64,000 nucleotides of DNA from Actinomadura latina NBRC 106108. GTDB lineage: Bacteria > Actinomycetota > Actinomycetes > Streptosporangiales > Streptosporangiaceae. Shown piece after piece: positions 63,659 through 64,000 of the stretch; the first letter of the stretch is position 1, and each line of letters starts with the position of its first letter. A program made the position numbers and the translations under genes. The DNA lies in assembly GCF_001552195.1 (NCBI RefSeq), contig NZ_BCQS01000011.1, positions 186,001 through 250,000 on the forward strand. Reading direction: 5' to 3'. Under the pieces are notes generated by a model that was not told the DNA's origin, searched no databases, and worked only from the letters and a program-made list of their open reading frames with translations.

Positions 63659-64000
63659 CTACACTTCGGTGCCCGTGTCCTCGGTGACGCCGGCCCGCTC
63701 CTGGTAGCGGCGGACCAGGTCGCCGGCGGCGGCGCCGCGCGGCCGGCGGCCGGGGCGGATGTCGCACGAGACGGCCTTCGCCTCCTGGATGTGGGTGTTC
63801 GGGTCCAGCGAGAGGTGCAGCAGCTCGTTCGCGGCGTCACCGGTGCTGTAGCCGTTCGGGCCCCAGTGGTACGGCAGGCCGATCTGGTGGATCGTCCGGC
63901 CGTCCACGGTCAGCGGCTGCATCCGGTCGGTGACCAGGACGCGGGCCTCGATGGCCGCGCGCGGGCTGACGATCGTCGCCCAGCCGCCGTGCTCCAGGCT
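63659..64000 (-). CDS. formate dehydrogenase alpha subunit, C-terminal end (partial)
   Basis: The 113 residues are the C-terminus of a molybdopterin oxidoreductase of the formate dehydrogenase (FdnG/FdoG) type. Hallmarks are GGWATIVSPRAAIEARVLVTDRMQPL, GRTIHQIGLPYHWG, GDAANELLHLSLDPN and EAKAVSCDIRPGR. The gene runs off the right edge, so the active-site Sec/Cys codon is not visible. It is convergent with selD (22-nt gap). The link to the sel genes makes it the likely selenoprotein. Confidence 0.9.
   Translation of the reverse strand, partial: SLEHGGWATIVSPRAAIEARVLVTDRMQPLTVDGRTIHQIGLPYHWGPNGYSTGDAANELLHLSLDPNTHIQEAKAVSCDIRPGRRPRGAAAGDLVRRYQERAGVTEDTGTEV

Overview
The window is a stretch of actinobacterial chromosome. 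GC is very high, coding is dense, GTG and TTG starts are common, and many genes overlap by ATGA or GTGA. Family-level markers are a group II truncated hemoglobin, PucR-type regulators, a mycothiol-reductase-like DsbA protein, a SpoIIE-type phosphatase beside a Ser/Thr kinase, and a fused acyl-CoA carboxyltransferase. A soil filamentous actinomycete fits (Actinomadura / Streptosporangiales-like is my guess). The genus cannot be fixed from sequence alone. I see no phage, IS element, CRISPR array, tRNA or rRNA.

Layout. 1-9.7 kb: end of glucarate dehydratase, thioesterase plus RimJ-type acetyltransferase, secreted S37 tripeptidyl peptidase, GH13 glucosidase, truncated hemoglobin, MscS channel, a large HTH/TPR-like regulator with a good promoter, and a GNAT. 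9.8-17.2 kb: methyltransferase coupled to prolyl oligopeptidase, a 35-residue ORF coupled to an HNH nuclease, a FmdB zinc ribbon, a DUF1330 protein, IlvD and a membrane NERD protein. 17.4-24.6 kb: amidase, MalQ, an unknown Cys-rich protein, a 19-bp tandem repeat and PepN. 24.7-30.8 kb: DsbA-like protein, a complete nickel/cobalt ECF transporter (M-N-Q-O) behind a Nur-box-like site, a CooC-like ATPase behind a Zur-box-like site, a membrane protein and RpiB.

30.8-38.2 kb: small basic protein, SpoIIE-type phosphatase, Ser/Thr kinase, orphan histidine kinase, a second amidase and the fused carboxyltransferase. 38.3-47.5 kb: methyltransferase, two unknown membrane proteins, an HSL-type esterase and a GABA-catabolism-like unit (aldehyde dehydrogenase, PucR, divergent GabT), then a luciferase-like oxidoreductase. 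47.6-53.9 kb: secreted EEP nuclease, a membrane protein with a TIG domain, a C-N hydrolase with an unassigned N-terminal domain, an HTH protein and an MFS transporter. 54.0-59.3 kb: a secreted lipase, an acyl-CoA desaturase and a fatty-acyl-AMP ligase in series, facing a PucR/CdaR-type regulator. 59.5-64 kb: selA-selB-selD as a tightly coupled operon, tail to tail with the end of a formate dehydrogenase alpha subunit, the likely selenoprotein client.

Co-operation. The ECF transporter and the metal ATPase look like a metal-homeostasis neighbourhood under two Fur-family regulators. The lipase-desaturase-FAAL series looks like fatty-acid release, desaturation and activation. The sel genes supply selenocysteine to formate dehydrogenase. 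A recurring structural theme is a TANNNT hexamer 6-9 nt before start codons that lack a Shine-Dalgarno sequence, which suggests many leaderless mRNAs.
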